From: Bacteroidales bacterium UBA5536
GTDB taxonomy: Bacteria > Bacteroidota > Bacteroidia > Bacteroidales > F082
Direction of reading: 5' to 3'
Assembly (NCBI GenBank): GCA_002426795.1
Contig: DINQ01000003.1
Location: 15,040-79,039 of the forward strand
Length of the DNA: 64,000 bases
This document shows, in pieces, positions 53,100 to 62,386 of this stretch (position 1 is the first letter of the stretch; each line of letters starts with the position of its first letter). The notes under the pieces are model-generated. The model made no database searches. It was not told the origin of the DNA and worked only from the letters and a program-made list of their open reading frames with translations. The position numbers were made by a program, and so were the translations under genes.

Positions 53100-54071
53100 T
53101 TAATTTCCTTTTGACTTCATATGTTTAGCATCAATAAATAGTACACCTTTTCCTCGTGTTGCAGCAATTATTTTTAGTATATGCCCTTCATTTGGTTTGA
53201 ATAATATCTTGTTTATTGGAACTTTAACATTCGTTTGATATGTACCAAAGGAATAAATTATTTCCACTTTGCCTTTAAAATTGCCAAAGACATAAGTCTG
53301 ATTATCCTGATTGAAATCAACACTTGTTAACCAATTAAAACCATGTCTTTCTTTAGCTTGCAACTTAATATTATTTAAATCAGAAATATTCCATTCCATA
53401 ATTTTTGAATCATCACCACATGAAACTATTTTAGTCCCGTCAATACTAAAAGTTAAACATCTTACCCAGTTTTTATGTCCCACTAGCTCTGTTAATAAAT
53501 TTCCTGTTGCTGCATCATATAATCTTACAGAATTATCTGAATTTGATGTAGCAACTAGTCTTCCATCTGGCGAGAAATCAATACATGTAATAATGTTATT
53601 ATTAGTTTCAACTTTTCGGATTAATTTATCACTTTTAATATCATAGAAATAAAGATTATTAATTCCGCCAGATACAAAAATTTTATTATTAGGTGATATC
53701 TTAATTGATGTTATGATACTCTTTTGAAAAGTTAATGTTTTTAATATTTGATTATTAATAAAATCCCAAATAACAATTGTACTATCTTTATAACCACTAA
53801 TTAATGTTAAGCTATCTTGCGATAAATCAATAGTTTGAATTTGACTTTTATGCCCACCTTTAAATTCAGCTATTAATTCTTTTGTATTAGTTGAAAATAT
53901 CTTGACTGTATTATTATCTGCAATGCAAAGTATATCTCCATTTTTTGAAAAACATGCATCTAAAATATCTGTACTTTCCGTTTTATAGGTAGAAAAAAGT
54001 TTTTCCTTTTGAGAATACCCAATGGAAGTAAAAAATAATGCAACTAGTATAAAAATTATTTTCTTGTTCAT
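53100..54071 (-). CDS. Exported WD40-repeat protein
   Basis: A 323-residue protein with a signal peptide ending GYSQ (about residue 20). At least six WD40-like repeats follow, with landmarks GHKSQIQTIDLSQDS, DFSPDGRLVATSNSDNSVRL, and GHKNWVRCLTFSIDGTKIVS plus CGDDSKIMEWNI. It should fold as a beta-propeller outside the cytoplasm; WD40 proteins in this position are unusual in bacteria and usually bind other proteins. It is 1 nt from the next gene and part of a three-gene unit between two inverted-repeat elements. Confidence 0.8.
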   Translation of the reverse strand: MNKKIIFILVALFFTSIGYSQKEKLFSTYKTESTDILDACFSKNGDILCIADNNTVKIFSTNTKELIAEFKGGHKSQIQTIDLSQDSLTLISGYKDSTIVIWDFINNQILKTLTFQKSIITSIKISPNNKIFVSGGINNLYFYDIKSDKLIRKVETNNNIITCIDFSPDGRLVATSNSDNSVRLYDAATGNLLTELVGHKNWVRCLTFSIDGTKIVSCGDDSKIMEWNISDLNNIKLQAKERHGFNWLTSVDFNQDNQTYVFGNFKGKVEIIYSFGTYQTNVKVPINKILFKPNEGHILKIIAATRGKGVLFIDAKHMKSKGN

Positions 54072-54072
54072 A

Positions 54073-54774
54073 TCAATGCCAATATAAATATCTTTTGTCT
54101 TTAAATAGTTTTAATAAAAATCTAATATTAAGTTGTGAAACAGTAAAATGGTCATCATTATATAATATGGATTGGATACGATTATATTGCAAAGAATATG
54201 AAATAAACATACCTAAATCTTGAGTAAAAGCACATTCAACTCCTGTACTCCCATTGAAACCGTAATAAAAATCATTAATTGTTGTTGGCGCTGTGATATT
54301 ATCTGTACCTTGAACAACAAATAACTCATTTGAGGACGAAAACGTGGAAAATCCAATCGTAGGTGATATTTCAAGAAAGAATTTACAACGATTAAAAAGC
54401 CCATGTTGAGAGAATTTATTATGTAACTGAATTGTTGTAGCCAATGATTGCATTTCAACTTTTGATGTTGAAAATAACTCATCATTTACATAGTCCCAAT
54501 CTGACGCCAAACTTTTAGAAAAAGTTAAACCAAAGCTTAAGTTTTGATACCCTATATATAAAGCTTTAATTGATGCTCCTTTGAAATTGTTTAAATTAGT
54601 ATAAAACGAAGGAAATATAAAGTTCCCGTCTTGAATTTGATTTTTCCCGTGAAATAATCCATTATAGCATCCTAAATAGATATTAAGTTTATTATCTATC
54701 AATTGGGCATTACAAATATGAATATTAAATGTAAAGCAAACCAAAATACCCCATAGTATAATCCTATTTCTCAT
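54073..54774 (-). CDS. Outer-membrane beta-barrel-like protein
   Basis: A 233-residue protein with a signal peptide ending CNAQ (about residue 23). Alternating strands with many aromatic residues (LYIGYQNLSFGLTFSKSLAS, LGMFISYSLQYNRI, LNIRFLLKLF) suggest a small outer-membrane barrel with about eight strands. The very C-terminus (YLYWH) is not the classic Phe end, so the call is tentative. It overlaps the upstream lipoprotein gene by 11 nt. Confidence 0.6.
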   Translation of the reverse strand: MRNRIILWGILVCFTFNIHICNAQLIDNKLNIYLGCYNGLFHGKNQIQDGNFIFPSFYTNLNNFKGASIKALYIGYQNLSFGLTFSKSLASDWDYVNDELFSTSKVEMQSLATTIQLHNKFSQHGLFNRCKFFLEISPTIGFSTFSSSNELFVVQGTDNITAPTTINDFYYGFNGSTGVECAFTQDLGMFISYSLQYNRIQSILYNDDHFTVSQLNIRFLLKLFKDKRYLYWH

Positions 54775-56023
54775 AGCTCCACATTTTAAAATATTTTGTA
54801 TCCATATAACTTTTCACATCTAAAATAAACACCTTATTTCCTGTTAAAAATATGTGTGGATTGCACAAATTATAACTAATATCTAAATCTGCCATTTTTT
54901 CCCATATATCAAATATTGGATTGTATTCATAGAACTTGTTTTGATAAAAACAGTAACCATATTTTTCTGTATTTGTACCTTGAAGATCAAATAATTCTTC
55001 ATTTTGAAAAGGAAGTGATTCTTTTTGTATCCATTTATCAGATTCAGGAATATAACACCATAAATCATTGAATTTAGGATAAGGCCATTGCCCTTGAATT
55101 AAATTATATCCACCACCCACATAGCCTAGATTATTAATACTAAAAGAAAAACCATAACTTCTATAATCTCCGGGGAAGGATGCAATTTGTTCCCAACTGT
55201 CTGCTGTAATATTGTATTTCCAAAAATCTTTAGAATATCCTTCTATTGTTGAAGAGGTTCCTAAACCAATAAAAAGATTATCCGCAATTATAAAACCAGA
55301 CACCCAATATTTGTTATCGTTCTCATTTAAAACTGATAATTTAGTAAAAGTTTTTGTTTGAGGATTAAAGAGATAAAAAGCATTCCTGCAAAATATATAG
55401 GCATTTCCATTATATACTGCCGAATATGATGCTTCTGAAATTATAGCATTTGAAATTTCAAAATTAAAAGTATTTGTTTCTGTATTATAACTAAATAAGT
55501 CTACATTAGAAACTAAGTCACCTTTGAAAGCAAGATAAGTAATGTTATTTATGGTGAAACTAGTTTTTATAAACTCACACCAACCAGAACTAAGATTGTC
55601 ATTGTATGTTTGAGACCATTTTCCGGTATCAATTTGTCCTTTCGGACTTTCAAAACTAACTTCTCGGCCATATGAAATTGAATGTTGTGTTTGTATATAG
55701 GCTCTTGCATAAAATGTTTTTCCCGGTAACAACTTTTCATTCGTGTTTAAAGAATAAATTCCGTTAACCTCTTCTCTGTTTTTGATTTTGATGCCATTAT
55801 TATCATTTGAATGCACTCCCCAAATGAAACCGGATTCTAATATTGTATAATCACCTAAACAAGAAATCTTTGCAGAAAACAAAGCACTAGTATCAGTTAT
55901 GTTTGTTACATCACCTGTATAAACTAAAGGATATTCATAATCTTGTTCTTTTTCACAAGATATCAAGGTTAATATTAGTGCAAATCCTTTTATTATTATT
56001 CGAATATTTCTCATAATTTTCAT
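54764..56023 (-). CDS. Lipoprotein with FN3-like and Kelch-like domains
   Basis: A 419-residue protein with a lipobox LISC near residue 23 (an ATG three codons in may be the true start). Residues about 35-130 resemble an FN3-type domain (TGDVTNITDTSALFSAKIS, LESGFIWGVHS, KTFYARAYIQTQ). From about residue 140 it has Kelch-like repeats (FWKYNITADSWEQIASFPGD, DLWCYIPESDKWIQKESLPF, FYEYNPIFDIWEKMADLDIS). It is probably exposed on the cell surface. It heads a unit with a barrel protein and a WD40 protein; together they may form one surface complex. Confidence 0.75.
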   Translation of the reverse strand: MKIMRNIRIIIKGFALILTLISCEKEQDYEYPLVYTGDVTNITDTSALFSAKISCLGDYTILESGFIWGVHSNDNNGIKIKNREEVNGIYSLNTNEKLLPGKTFYARAYIQTQHSISYGREVSFESPKGQIDTGKWSQTYNDNLSSGWCEFIKTSFTINNITYLAFKGDLVSNVDLFSYNTETNTFNFEISNAIISEASYSAVYNGNAYIFCRNAFYLFNPQTKTFTKLSVLNENDNKYWVSGFIIADNLFIGLGTSSTIEGYSKDFWKYNITADSWEQIASFPGDYRSYGFSFSINNLGYVGGGYNLIQGQWPYPKFNDLWCYIPESDKWIQKESLPFQNEELFDLQGTNTEKYGYCFYQNKFYEYNPIFDIWEKMADLDISYNLCNPHIFLTGNKVFILDVKSYMDTKYFKMWSYEK

Positions 56024-56049
56024 GTATGCAAGTAGTTTCTTTAAATTTT

Positions 56050-56180
56050 GCCCAACGGCTGTCGGTATGGTTAGTAAGGGATTGCGGGCTTTTTACCTGT
56101 CAAGTTACAGCTAATTTTGGAGCGGGTTAATACGCCCCGGAAACCACTGAAACCCTTATTAACTATACCGCATGTTGTGC
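56050..56180. repeat. attC-like imperfect inverted repeat, element 3
   Basis: The left arm 56050-56080 (GCCCAACGGCTGTCGGTATG...AAGGG) pairs with the right arm 56153-56180 (CCCTTATTAACTATACCGCA...GTTGTGC) across a 72-nt spacer. The left end GCCCAAC fits RYYYAAC exactly. Two stem differences are left G opposite right T. Nothing else was recognised in the 250-base gap between the genes on either side. Confidence 0.75.
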
Positions 56181-56274
56181 CCCTGTGCTTTATTTATATC
56201 ACAAAATAAAAAACTTGCCATTCGATTGCAATCCTTTTAAAACAATCAAATATAGTCATAAGAAAATTAATAGG

Positions 56275-59070
56275 TTACATAAAAGATACCTGTCGCAAAA
56301 TAGTATTCCCCAGTGGTACCAGTTCTACTCTTTCTAACTTGCCCGTATTTTGATTGATTAATTTTGTCAGTATCTTCCCATTTTTATAATTAGCTCTTAC
56401 GCCCTCTTTGAATGAATATTTTACAGGCGATACAGGTTCGTATGTAAAATCAGTCAAATTACTTATATAATTTTTACCTGCAATTTCTTTTGCCTGGATT
56501 GGCAAAGCATAAAGCAAAGCACCATAAGTAAAATAGTGAGCACCTGCATTATCTGTTTTTATTTGAACTTCTGTTTCAAATGAAATGTTTATACTGTCAA
56601 CAGTAGAGAATTCTCTTTCTATTACTATAAAATCGTCATCCATTCTATATTTTTCATTTGTTTTTATATTTTTCACCCAGGCAGGTTTTCTAATTTTTAA
56701 TATAAAATCTGACGGATTTGATTGAGTTATTATAAATTTAAAATTGTTTTCATAAGGGTATTGCGTTACGTTTTCAATTTGCATTTTTTTTCCACAAAGG
56801 GTGGTTTCCATAATGTTTGGCATCAAAAGAGTGGCAACTATAGTGGTTGCGTTTTTTTTCATCCAGGAATTTTGAATAAAATAAGGTGAAATTCGCCCGG
56901 CATTGGGATTACAACACACTGCCACATCCTGATGGGCAGGAGAATATTTGTACCGAGTTTGCTTTCTGTCGGGCTCTACTTCTCCGTTTTTTGTACCCAA
57001 CATTTCATAGGAGTTGTCGGTTTTTAAATAGGCAATACATGAATGTTTTGGATTTCTTGACCCTTGCGCAGCATTGTAAAAAATATTTTCAATTCTATCG
57101 CCTGTTTCAGCATGACCTCTTTTTTGCATTAAAAGACAATAACTATCGAGTAATTCCTGTAAAGAACAATACTCGTATCCTGTATTCGTTTCGTCGGCAC
57201 TGCGTTCGGCAATCCATTCATCGCCAATAGCGCCTCCGCTTATGGTGGTAACGTTTTTAATTCTTTCAAGATAAATATCAAGGGCGTTGTTTAATTGCTC
57301 ATTATCAGAAGCATATTTAGCAATTATCAAGGCTCTGATGTGTTCGTAAGTATGAACGCCATGAGATTTTAATTTATAGTCCGGGTTCAGAATATTTTTT
57401 AATTGAGCATCGGCTTCTGATTGATAAGTGTTTGAAAAATCGTTGTAGAGAAACAGAGCATAATCTCTGTACTTTTCTTCCTGAGTAAGATAATACAATC
57501 TTTCCAATACATCGGTAAATGTTAACCCGTGCGAGACACCGCCATTGAATCCTGTACCTGAATTAAAGGGGCTTGATGCATTGATGGGATAGTTTTCCAT
57601 CACATTCGAAACGGCTTTTTCAACTGCTTTCAATACTTTTTCATCTTTCGTATATTCGAAATAGGCCAGCAAACCTCTGAATAAAGTTGCTTTTGACCAT
57701 AATTCGCCATTTTCAGAATTGAATTTATAGCGAAGTTCTTTATCATAAATGCCAATGTAGCCATCATCATCCTGTGTGGCCAAAATGGATTCTACATATT
57801 TTTTTACCTTTTCTATTCCATTTTTATCATCCAGTAAAATAATATTCCGCAAATAACCATCCCACCAGTTCGATTGGGTTTCGCTGTTCCACCATTTGTA
57901 TTGGTCGTCACCGGCTGCATCACCTTCTTTCATATTTCCAAGGTCTTTGGCTTTGCTGTGTTTGCCTAATCTTCCTGAACTATAAATAGGGTCATTGATA
58001 AGTTCCGGTACAACCTGGTCGAGGTTTCCAACAAAACCCTCTAAGTCATGTTGCATTTGTTCTTTGAGCCACCCATTGGGTTTAATACTTCCAAAAGAGA
58101 GGGAATAAAACTTTTCTGAATTCGTATTATTTTCAAATGATAATTTATCTTTACTCAATAAAAACTGTATTGGTATGTGTAATCGCTTATTCCAGGCTCT
58201 TTCACTGTGGTCTTCGCCTTTAGCATATACTGTCATCCAGTTTTTTTCTGAATATCCTTTGGAAACCATTAATTCATCCACTTCATTTTGGATTGCCGGA
58301 TATAGTGCATCCAATGTTTGGTCACCACAATCGAAGTAAATTTTATGGTTAGCTGGCGATGGTAAATTTTTCTTCATGTAGTTGATAAAAGCGTTTGGTA
58401 CTGGATTGTTCTTCAGGGTAAATGTACCCACCCAATGAGTTGAAAAGCAGGCTGCCCCCCCAAACACATCAGGGTATTCGCAAATAGCATACATGGAAAT
58501 TAAACCTCCCATACTGCTTCCTGCGATAAATGTATTTTCCTGATTGGGATAAACCGAAAATGTTGTATCAATATAGGGTTTTAATTCATTTACAATAAAT
58601 TTCAGGTAATTGTCCGATTGTGGCTTAAAAATTTCCTTCGTTCTTCCGGCTGCATGCAATTGAGCAGTAACCGTATCCTTTTCTGTTTGGGTTAATTGTT
58701 CAAAAGGTTTCTGAGGAAAATAATCCGGATGTCTTGTAGCTCCACCATTCCAGATTCCCACTACAATAAAATTTTTTAATTTGCCTTTTGCTATCAATTT
58801 TCCTGCAACATCATCTACGTCCCAAGCCTGATGATTCCATGTTGTTGTTGAATCATAAAGTGCTTGTCCATCATGCATGTATAAAACCGCAAATTTCTTT
58901 TTACCATCATATCCATTCGGAATCCAAATATCAATATTCCTTTGTGTTACATATTTGGACTGAAAATTCTCAATACGCACCAGTTTGCCCGAAGCAACCT
59001 TTGGTAAACTGTTTTGTGCACTTATCGAGATTGATATTGCAAGAATCAAAAGACTAAAGCATAATTTCAT
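56275..59070 (-). CDS. Fusion of an esterase and a GH127 beta-L-arabinofuranosidase-like enzyme
   Basis: A 931-residue exported protein with a signal peptide ending SAQ (residues 17-19). Residues about 25-305 are an esterase-D-like alpha/beta hydrolase: nucleophile S186 in IAGSSMGGL, His H288 in GEDHSE. Residues about 320-931 are GH127 (DUF1680): SFGSIKPNGWLKEQMQHDLE at the start, E633 and C635 in GYEYCSLQEL, and the cysteine pair C719-C720 in VAVCCNPNAGR, matching the Glu and Cys zinc ligands described for HypBA1. It could remove ester groups and then arabinofuranose from a glycan. It overlaps the GH92 gene by ATGA. Confidence 0.85.
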   Translation of the reverse strand: MKLCFSLLILAISISISAQNSLPKVASGKLVRIENFQSKYVTQRNIDIWIPNGYDGKKKFAVLYMHDGQALYDSTTTWNHQAWDVDDVAGKLIAKGKLKNFIVVGIWNGGATRHPDYFPQKPFEQLTQTEKDTVTAQLHAAGRTKEIFKPQSDNYLKFIVNELKPYIDTTFSVYPNQENTFIAGSSMGGLISMYAICEYPDVFGGAACFSTHWVGTFTLKNNPVPNAFINYMKKNLPSPANHKIYFDCGDQTLDALYPAIQNEVDELMVSKGYSEKNWMTVYAKGEDHSERAWNKRLHIPIQFLLSKDKLSFENNTNSEKFYSLSFGSIKPNGWLKEQMQHDLEGFVGNLDQVVPELINDPIYSSGRLGKHSKAKDLGNMKEGDAAGDDQYKWWNSETQSNWWDGYLRNIILLDDKNGIEKVKKYVESILATQDDDGYIGIYDKELRYKFNSENGELWSKATLFRGLLAYFEYTKDEKVLKAVEKAVSNVMENYPINASSPFNSGTGFNGGVSHGLTFTDVLERLYYLTQEEKYRDYALFLYNDFSNTYQSEADAQLKNILNPDYKLKSHGVHTYEHIRALIIAKYASDNEQLNNALDIYLERIKNVTTISGGAIGDEWIAERSADETNTGYEYCSLQELLDSYCLLMQKRGHAETGDRIENIFYNAAQGSRNPKHSCIAYLKTDNSYEMLGTKNGEVEPDRKQTRYKYSPAHQDVAVCCNPNAGRISPYFIQNSWMKKNATTIVATLLMPNIMETTLCGKKMQIENVTQYPYENNFKFIITQSNPSDFILKIRKPAWVKNIKTNEKYRMDDDFIVIEREFSTVDSINISFETEVQIKTDNAGAHYFTYGALLYALPIQAKEIAGKNYISNLTDFTYEPVSPVKYSFKEGVRANYKNGKILTKLINQNTGKLERVELVPLGNTILRQVSFM

Positions 59071-61226
59071 TGATTTATCATATTAAATGTGAGAATACCG
59101 CCCTTTATAATATCCTGATAAGTGATAAAGGGTTTGTTAATGACCTTGTTATTCAATTTTCTTACTTCATTATAAATAGCAGTACCTGAAAAATTATTTG
59201 CTACAATTTCAAATTTTTTACCATCCGAAAAATGAATTGTTGCCTTTTTAACTTGTGGACTACCTAATACAAATTCACTACTGGCTGGATTTACAGGATA
59301 AAAACCCAATGTAGAAAGAATATACCAGGCGCTCATTTGTCCGCAATCATCATTACCAATCATTCCATCAGGGGTATTGTTATGAAATTCATTGATTACC
59401 TGATGAATGTATCGTTGACCTATTTTCGGTGTGTTGCTGTATGCATACAAATAAATGATATGATGGCTGGGCTCATTGCCATGCGCATATTGCCCTATCA
59501 TGGCTTCCTGCCCTAAAAATTTATCAGGATTTATAGCTTCTGTGGAAAAAAACGCATTCAATTTTTTGGTAAAATTTTCTTTTCCACGCAGAAGTTCTGT
59601 TAGTCCTTCAACGTCATACTGTGCGGGGGTCCAAAAATACTGCCAAGCATTAGCTTCGGTATAATCGCCCGGATTATTCAGTGGAGAAGTAGCCATTAGC
59701 GGATTGAAAGGTGTTCGCCAATTCCCTTTACTGTCTTTACCTCTGAAAAAGGAAGTTTCATTATCGTATAAATTCCGGTAATAATTTGCTCTATTTGTAA
59801 AAGTTTGCCCTATTTCATCTTTACCTAAAATCTTTGCCATTTCAGCAACACACCAGTCGTCATAGCCACTTTCCAACGTTCTGGAAACCGATTCGTTATC
59901 CAATTTATCAAAAGGGTAATAGCCGTATTGATTGTATAATTCCCAATCGGAATTAATATGTGATTTGGTTGAAGTTTCTACCATTGCATTTAATGCTTCA
60001 CTGGCATCAAACCCTTTAAACCCATTTTGATAAGCAGACAACATCATTGGAATGGCATGATTGCCAATCATACAATAATTATCTTGTCCCCACGCAGTCC
60101 AAATAGGTAAAAAACCTTTGGCTTTGTGATGGATGAGCATCGTTTGAACAATACCATTAATTTTTTCAGGTGCTAGAATTTGCAAAAGAGGAAACGCACC
60201 CCGGTATATGTCCCAGATAGAAAGCGTTGAATAATATTCTTTGTTGGGCGCTATAGCAATTTTATCATCAACTCCACGATATTTACCGTCAACATCTGCA
60301 ATATTGGAGGGTTGTAAAAATAGATGATACAATGAAGTATAGAATATTTCTTTTTGTTTCGTTGGTGCTTCAATGCTGATTCGGCTCAAATATTCTTCCC
60401 AGGTTTTTATATTGTTTTGATAAACTTTTTCAAAATCCCAATGCGGAATTTCGATTTCCATATTCAGTTTTGCACCGTTTACAGAAACGGAAGATAATGC
60501 AATTTTAACTTTTAAGATTTTGTTCTTTGGAAGAGAAAAATCAAGCAAATACTTTGGTGCTTTTTCATTGTCTTTCTTTTCCATAAGTGTTGATTTCAAA
60601 AAAGGATGGTCAAAAGTCAAGGTGAAAAAGTATTTTCTGTTTACCCAGTTTTGTGTGGAACAATATCCTGAAATGGTTGTATTATTTTCAATTTTTACAT
60701 CGCTTTCTATCACCAGCCCTTTTTGATTATTTTCATCAAATACAAAATGCAATCCGTGTTGTAAATCAACTAAAACCTGTGCTTCTATTTCAGGAAAAGT
60801 ATATTGATGAAAAGCCACTCTTTCTGAAGAAGTGAGTTCAACTTTTACATCGTCTTTTTTGGTCAAAGCGTAATAGCCTATTTTACCAGTTTCAGTGTTT
60901 TTAATGTAGGAATTTTTTAGTTTTTCTTTTTTCGGATTAATAGGAAGCAGCAAAACATCTCCCATTTCATTAATGCCGGTACCACTGAAACGGGTTTGTG
61001 AAAAGCCCAGCAAAGCAGTGTCTTTGTATTGATAACCACTGGTATAATTCCATCCAAAGTCGCGATTGTCTGGTCCGGGTTGTACCATACCAAATGGCAT
61101 TGAAGGTCCCGGGAAAGTATGTCCTGTACCATCGGTTCCAATAAAAACATTTACATATTGAGAATTGCTTTGAGCCTTTATCAATAATGAAAATGCCGAA
61201 AATAAAATAATGAGATATTTCTTCAT
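59067..61226 (-). CDS. GH92 family alpha-mannosidase-like glycosidase
   Basis: A 719-residue exported enzyme with a signal peptide ending KAQ (about residue 19). VNVFIGTDGTGHTFPGPSMP and FGMVQPGPDN open the beta domain; GFSQTRFSGTGINEMGD follows near residue 74. The catalytic domain has QYAHGNEPSHHIIYLYAYSN and GNDDCGQMSAWYILSTLGFY. GH92 enzymes are calcium-dependent exo-alpha-mannosidases, so mannose removal is the likely role. It is first in the two-gene operon and divergent from an AraC regulator. Confidence 0.9.
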   Translation of the reverse strand: MKKYLIILFSAFSLLIKAQSNSQYVNVFIGTDGTGHTFPGPSMPFGMVQPGPDNRDFGWNYTSGYQYKDTALLGFSQTRFSGTGINEMGDVLLLPINPKKEKLKNSYIKNTETGKIGYYALTKKDDVKVELTSSERVAFHQYTFPEIEAQVLVDLQHGLHFVFDENNQKGLVIESDVKIENNTTISGYCSTQNWVNRKYFFTLTFDHPFLKSTLMEKKDNEKAPKYLLDFSLPKNKILKVKIALSSVSVNGAKLNMEIEIPHWDFEKVYQNNIKTWEEYLSRISIEAPTKQKEIFYTSLYHLFLQPSNIADVDGKYRGVDDKIAIAPNKEYYSTLSIWDIYRGAFPLLQILAPEKINGIVQTMLIHHKAKGFLPIWTAWGQDNYCMIGNHAIPMMLSAYQNGFKGFDASEALNAMVETSTKSHINSDWELYNQYGYYPFDKLDNESVSRTLESGYDDWCVAEMAKILGKDEIGQTFTNRANYYRNLYDNETSFFRGKDSKGNWRTPFNPLMATSPLNNPGDYTEANAWQYFWTPAQYDVEGLTELLRGKENFTKKLNAFFSTEAINPDKFLGQEAMIGQYAHGNEPSHHIIYLYAYSNTPKIGQRYIHQVINEFHNNTPDGMIGNDDCGQMSAWYILSTLGFYPVNPASSEFVLGSPQVKKATIHFSDGKKFEIVANNFSGTAIYNEVRKLNNKVINKPFITYQDIIKGGILTFNMINQ

Positions 61227-61307
61227 TGCGCAGTTATATTTTTAAAAACAAAATTCAGGAATTCTGAAGAGTTTTTCTTTGTCTGGATTAGCTGAAAATT
61301 GTGTAAT

Positions 61308-61347
61308 ATTACCAATGTGATTTGAAAATTTAAGTTACATTGGTAAT
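61308..61347. promoter_or_regulatory. Palindromic operator candidate between GH92 and AraC genes
   Basis: ATTACCAATGT (61308-61318) and ACATTGGTAAT (61337-61347) are a perfect 11-bp inverted repeat with an 18-nt spacer. The right half ends 9 nt before the AraC ATG, in the divergent promoter region. It suits a dimeric AraC-type regulator acting on itself and on the glycosidase operon. Confidence 0.6.
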
Positions 61348-61356
61348 AAAAGCAAA

Positions 61357-62217
61357 ATGAAACCATCTTTTGAACAAATAACAACAGGGATTGAAAACTC
61401 TATTTCGGTCGTCGAATTGAATCTGAACCGCTTTGATGGGCCTTATCACTTTCATCCCGAAATAGAGCTCACATTTATTCGAAATAGTTCAGGGAAACGG
61501 TTTGTGGGTGCTAATATTTCTGATTATGATTCCGGCGACTTAGTTTTACTGGGTGCCAATATCCCTCACTGTTGGCAAAGCATGAATGAATTATCGCCTG
61601 ACAATGCACAAGCAGTAGTCATTCAGTTTCGTTCCGATTTTGTAGGCGACACATTCCTGAAACTCCCGGAACTAAGGAAAATTCAGGAGTTAATATTAAA
61701 ATCAGAAGCTGGTATGTTAATTCAAGGCGAAACAAAGTCTAAAGTAATCTCAAAAATAAATCAATGCTTAACCGCAGATAAATTGCACCGAATACTTATT
61801 TTGATTGAAATTCTTGACCTTGTTGCAAATTCCGAAGAAACACTACTTATCGACCAACCAATTACGTGGCACAATAAATTATCGACTGATAAAGAGCGCT
61901 TTCAAAATGTTTTCAGCTACCTGATTCAAAATTATCAGCAAGACATCTCTTTGAAAACAGTTGCCGGAATTGCCAATATGACTCCCAATGCTTTTTGCCG
62001 GTATTTTAAAAATGTGACCAGAAAAACACTTGTCGAAAGCGTAAAAGAACTCAAAGTTAACCAGGCTTGTCAGTTGCTACGGTACACAGCAAAACCAATA
62101 AATGATATTTGTTTTGAATCTGGCTTTGGAAACATATCCTATTTCAACAAAACATTCAAAGAAGCAACGGGATATGCACCTTTGCACTATCGAAATTTAT
62201 TTAAGTTGGATTTTTGA
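61357..62217 (+). CDS. AraC-family transcriptional regulator
   Basis: A 286-residue regulator. The N-terminal cupin has PYHFHPEIELTFIRNSSGKR and LVLLGANIPHCWQS. The C-terminal double helix-turn-helix has DISLKTVAGIANMTPNAFC and PINDICFESGFGNISYFNKT followed by YAPLHYR. It is divergent from the GH92/GH127 operon and probably activates it when a sugar binds the cupin. The perfect palindrome just upstream is the likely binding site. Confidence 0.9.
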   Translation: MKPSFEQITTGIENSISVVELNLNRFDGPYHFHPEIELTFIRNSSGKRFVGANISDYDSGDLVLLGANIPHCWQSMNELSPDNAQAVVIQFRSDFVGDTFLKLPELRKIQELILKSEAGMLIQGETKSKVISKINQCLTADKLHRILILIEILDLVANSEETLLIDQPITWHNKLSTDKERFQNVFSYLIQNYQQDISLKTVAGIANMTPNAFCRYFKNVTRKTLVESVKELKVNQACQLLRYTAKPINDICFESGFGNISYFNKTFKEATGYAPLHYRNLFKLDF

Positions 62218-62244
62218 ATCATTCTGGTCTTGTTTGAGCATGGG

Positions 62245-62374
62245 GCACAACGGTCAAGTATAAGCTTAGTGCGGGATATAGGAGCACTTTACTTTCAGTT
62301 TAACGATATGTTTATTAATAATCAACTCTTTAAATTTAGCGTTTAAACCCGCATTACGCTTATACATTGTTGGC
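62245..62374. repeat. attC-like imperfect inverted repeat, element 4
   Basis: The left arm 62245-62274 (GCACAACGGTCAAGTATAAG...AGTGCGGG) pairs with the right arm 62348-62374 (CCCGCATTACGCTTATACAT...GTTGGC) across a 73-nt spacer. The spacer shares ATGTTTAT and TTTAAAT with the spacer of element 2, so the two are related over their whole length. Confidence 0.78.
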
Positions 62375-62386
62375 AACTGCCTTTAT

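Noticed and set aside
56275..61226. A complete polysaccharide utilisation locus
   Set aside because: No SusC- or SusD-like gene is present in the unit or beside it.
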